Assembly: GCA_934351925.1 (NCBI GenBank)
Contig: CAKRJT010000048.1
Location: forward strand, 1-13,296
Direction of reading: 5' to 3'
DNA from: an uncultured Lachnospiraceae bacterium
GTDB taxonomy: Bacteria > Bacillota > Clostridia > Lachnospirales > Lachnospiraceae
DNA length: 13,296 nt
The position numbers were made by a program, and so were the translations under genes. How positions within the stretch are numbered: position 1 is the stretch's first letter; each line of letters starts with the position of its first letter. Shown piece by piece: positions 13,277 through 13,296 of the stretch. Under the pieces are notes generated by a model. It was not told the DNA's origin. It did no database searches and worked only from the letters and a program-made list of their open reading frames with translations.

Positions 13277-13296
13277 TCTCTCTTCCTCCTAGTGTT

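Noticed and set aside
1..13296. CRISPR array, tRNA or rRNA genes, prophage
   Set aside because: No regularly spaced repeats, cloverleaf-like segments, rRNA motifs or phage structural genes are seen anywhere in the window.

Overview
The window looks like chromosomal DNA from a low-to-mid GC Gram-positive anaerobe of the Clostridia, most likely a Lachnospiraceae gut bacterium. The reasons are strong AGGAGG ribosome binding sites, a conserved ylxM-ffh-rpsP-khpA-rimM-trmD cluster, an NhaC-type antiporter, an AzgA/PbuG-type purine permease and a large tandem-HTH regulator. This placement is inferred from gene content; no 16S or tRNA gene is present.

Left region (1-2560, accessory). A 53-codon secreted-peptide-like gene (138-299, +) converges with a 608-codon regulator carrying two XRE-type HTH domains (304-2130, -); the stop codons are 4 bp apart. 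The predicted promoters of both genes carry the same 14-base box, TTGCCAGAAAAGTC, 2-3 bases upstream of the -35 element. At the peptide end the box is doubled into a 20-bp perfect inverted repeat. This resembles a peptide-pheromone/cytoplasmic-receptor (RRNPP-like) circuit and is the most interesting part of the window. Next to it is a small membrane-anchored ORF (2340-2555, -) whose frame continues past an amber codon into a tail resembling solute-binding proteins.

HipBA region (2577-4110, -). A hipB-like antitoxin gene overlaps a hipA-like kinase gene that has an in-frame TAG at codon 41, so the toxin is probably dead. Two near-identical 14-bp palindromes upstream of hipB look like autoregulatory operators. 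A strong terminator follows hipA.

Core region (4175-8132, -). ylxM, ffh, rpsP, khpA, rimM and trmD serve protein targeting, ribosome assembly and tRNA modification. A consensus-like promoter (TTGACA-17-TATCCT) precedes ylxM. Terminators follow khpA and trmD. rplS, often the next gene after trmD, is absent, and the hipBA module sits there instead.

Right region (8162-13290). An NhaC-family antiporter (-) is divergent from a nitroreductase (+). A terminator then separates these from a two-gene unit (+): a short-chain dehydrogenase resembling 3-alpha-hydroxysteroid dehydrogenase/carbonyl reductase, and a small NTF2/SnoaL/ketosteroid-isomerase-fold protein. A purine permease (-) converges on that unit across a 60-bp compound inverted repeat that looks like the joined ends of an insertion sequence.
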